From the NCBI GenBank assembly GCA_017457015.1, contig JAFTIG010000008.1:1-24467 (forward strand): a stretch of DNA of 24,467 bases, read 5' to 3'. A program made the position numbers and the translations under genes. Positions 23,373 to 24,467 of the stretch are shown one piece after another. The notes beneath the pieces are model-generated. The model saw nothing but the letters and a program-made list of their open reading frames with translations. It was not told where the DNA came from and did not search any database. The DNA comes from Clostridia bacterium. GTDB lineage: Bacteria; Bacillota_A; Clostridia; Christensenellales; Borkfalkiaceae. Position 1 is the stretch's first letter. The number at the start of each line of letters is the position of its first letter.

Positions 23373-24200
23373 ATGGCTATTAAAAGATATAAACCGACTT
23401 CGTCCGCTCGTCGTTTTATGACGGTAAGTGCGTTTGACGAAATTACGGCAAAGAAACCCGAAAGATCTCTTTTAGAAGACCAGAGAAAGAGCGGTGGTAG
23501 AAACGCTCAGGGTAAAATCACCGTTCGTCATATCGGCGGTGGTAACAGAAGAAAATACCGTATCATTGATTTCAAGAGAATGAAAGACGGTATCCCCGCA
23601 ACTGTAAAGAGCATTGAATACGATCCCAACCGTAGCGCAAATATTGCATTGCTTTACTATGCTGACGGCGCAAAGGCATATATCCTTGCTCCCGTAGGCT
23701 TAAAGGTTGGCGATAAGGTTATGAGCGGTCCTACCGCAGATATCAAGGCAGGTAACGCGCTTGCGCTTAAAGATATTCCCGTAGGTACTATGGTGCACAA
23801 CATTGAAATGCAACCTGGTAAAGGTGGTCAAATTGCTAGAGCGGCAGGTATGAGCGCTCAAATTATGGCAAGAGACGAAAAGTATGTAACCTTAAAGATG
23901 CCCAGTGGCGAAATGAGATATATTCTCGCAACTTGTAAGGCAACGATCGGTCAGGTTGGTAACTTGGAACATGAAATCATCAGAATCGGTAAGGCAGGTA
24001 AAACCAGATATTTAGGTATTCGTCCTTCCGTACGTGGTGTAGTTATGAACCCGTGTGATCACCCCCACGGTGGTGGTGAAGGTAAATCGCCGGTTGGTAT
24101 GCCGGGGCCTGTTACTCCTTGGGGTAAACCTGCTCTCGGTTATAAGACCAGAAAGCATAAGAAGGCTTCCAACAAGCTTATCATTACCAGGATAAATTAA
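23373..24200 (+). CDS. rplB: 50S ribosomal protein L2
   Basis: This 275-residue protein is complete. It has the N-terminal part [17 protein letters not shown], the RNA-binding core [20 protein letters not shown], and the C-terminal signature [20 protein letters not shown] with the conserved histidine near the peptidyl transferase centre. L2 is required for subunit association. A CGGAGGA site lies 9 bases before the ATG. It follows rplW by 21 bases and precedes rpsS by 10. Confidence 0.98.
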   Translation: MAIKRYKPTSSARRFMTVSAFDEITAKKPERSLLEDQRKSGGRNAQGKITVRHIGGGNRRKYRIIDFKRMKDGIPATVKSIEYDPNRSANIALLYYADGAKAYILAPVGLKVGDKVMSGPTADIKAGNALALKDIPVGTMVHNIEMQPGKGGQIARAAGMSAQIMARDEKYVTLKMPSGEMRYILATCKATIGQVGNLEHEIIRIGKAGKTRYLGIRPSVRGVVMNPCDHPHGGGEGKSPVGMPGPVTPWGKPALGYKTRKHKKASNKLIITRIN

Positions 24201-24210
24201 GGAGAGCAAC

Positions 24211-24467
24211 ATGAGTAGAAGTGTTAAAAAAGGTCCTTATGTAGAACCTAAACTCTTAAAGAGAGTAGAAGAATTAAACGAAAAGAACGAAAAGAAAGTC
24301 TTAAAGACTTGGTCAAGATCGTCGACGATATTTCCTCAGATGGTAGGACATACTATCGCGGTATACGACGGCAGAAAGCACGTACCTGTATACGTAACCG
24401 AAGATATGGTAGGTTGCAAACTCGGCGAGTTTGCTCCGACTAGAACCTTTAAGGGACACGGCGGTAC
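24211..24467 (+). CDS. rpsS: 30S ribosomal protein S19, cut by the window end
   Basis: The first 85 codons are present and the frame runs off the window. The sequence has the S19 features [18 protein letters not shown] at the start, [23 protein letters not shown] in the middle and [14 protein letters not shown] at the end; a complete S19 has about 92 residues, so only a few are missing. S19 binds 16S rRNA in the subunit head together with S13. AAGGAGAG lies just before the ATG at 24211. Its place after rplB is the standard S10 operon order, so rplV should follow. Confidence 0.96.
   Translation, partial: MSRSVKKGPYVEPKLLKRVEELNEKNEKKVLKTWSRSSTIFPQMVGHTIAVYDGRKHVPVYVTEDMVGCKLGEFAPTRTFKGHGG

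Noticed and set aside
1..24467. CRISPR arrays, tRNA genes and rRNA genes
   Set aside because: No regularly spaced repeats and no tRNA or rRNA signatures were seen on either strand.

Overview
The window looks like the chromosome of a low-GC Gram-positive bacterium of class Clostridia, probably an uncultured gut lineage. The evidence is strong AGGAG-type ribosome-binding sites, consensus sigma-A promoters, a large Bacillus/Clostridium-type SRP RNA with an Alu domain, RqcH, tig-clpP-clpX, and a long IleS with KMSKH. The genus cannot be fixed from sequence alone. Base composition varies: the far left and the redox operon (about 1.0-4.2 kb) look more GC-rich than the core, and 4.65-5.43 kb is very AT-rich.

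Layout. 1-0.7 kb: the right-hand end of an integrated mobile element, with the C-terminus of a Rep/helicase initiator, a small unknown protein and a strong bidirectional terminator. 1.0-4.65 kb: an accessory redox cluster. An HxlR-family regulator is divergent from a five-gene minus-strand operon (radical SAM protein, TM1586-type nitroreductase, flavodoxin, stand-alone FakA-like domain, second flavodoxin-like protein). Imperfect copies of a G-rich repeat lie on both sides of the cluster. 4.65-5.43 kb: AT-rich non-coding DNA ending in a promoter with a perfect palindrome. 5.43-7.36 kb: a two-gene catabolic operon (amidohydrolase and a short GH29-like enzyme) closed by a terminator. 7.36-7.64 kb: SRP RNA on the minus strand.

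7.7-12.5 kb: ileS, an RlmI-like methyltransferase and an RluA pseudouridine synthase (translation/RNA modification). 12.5-13.1 kb: a convergent MntP-like transporter. 13.2-15.3 kb: a membrane-anchored surface protein of unknown function. 15.3-17.8 kb: an S4-containing RluA enzyme and rqcH. 17.8-21.1 kb: tig, clpP and clpX. 21.1 kb to the end: start of the S10 ribosomal protein operon (rpsJ, rplC, rplD, rplW, rplB, partial rpsS), behind a roughly 240-nt structured leader that carries its own intrinsic terminator.

How the parts fit. The right two-thirds is a protein-synthesis and quality-control block: tRNA charging, rRNA modification, SRP targeting, nascent-chain folding (Tig), ribosome rescue tailing (RqcH), degradation (ClpXP) and ribosomal proteins. 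The left third is accessory: redox/electrophile defence, sugar catabolism and mobile DNA. The most interesting signals are the putative attenuator of the S10 operon, the redox cluster with its divergent HxlR regulator, an atypical base in the SRP RNA domain IV loop, and the divergent active-site residues in the amidohydrolase/GH29 pair.
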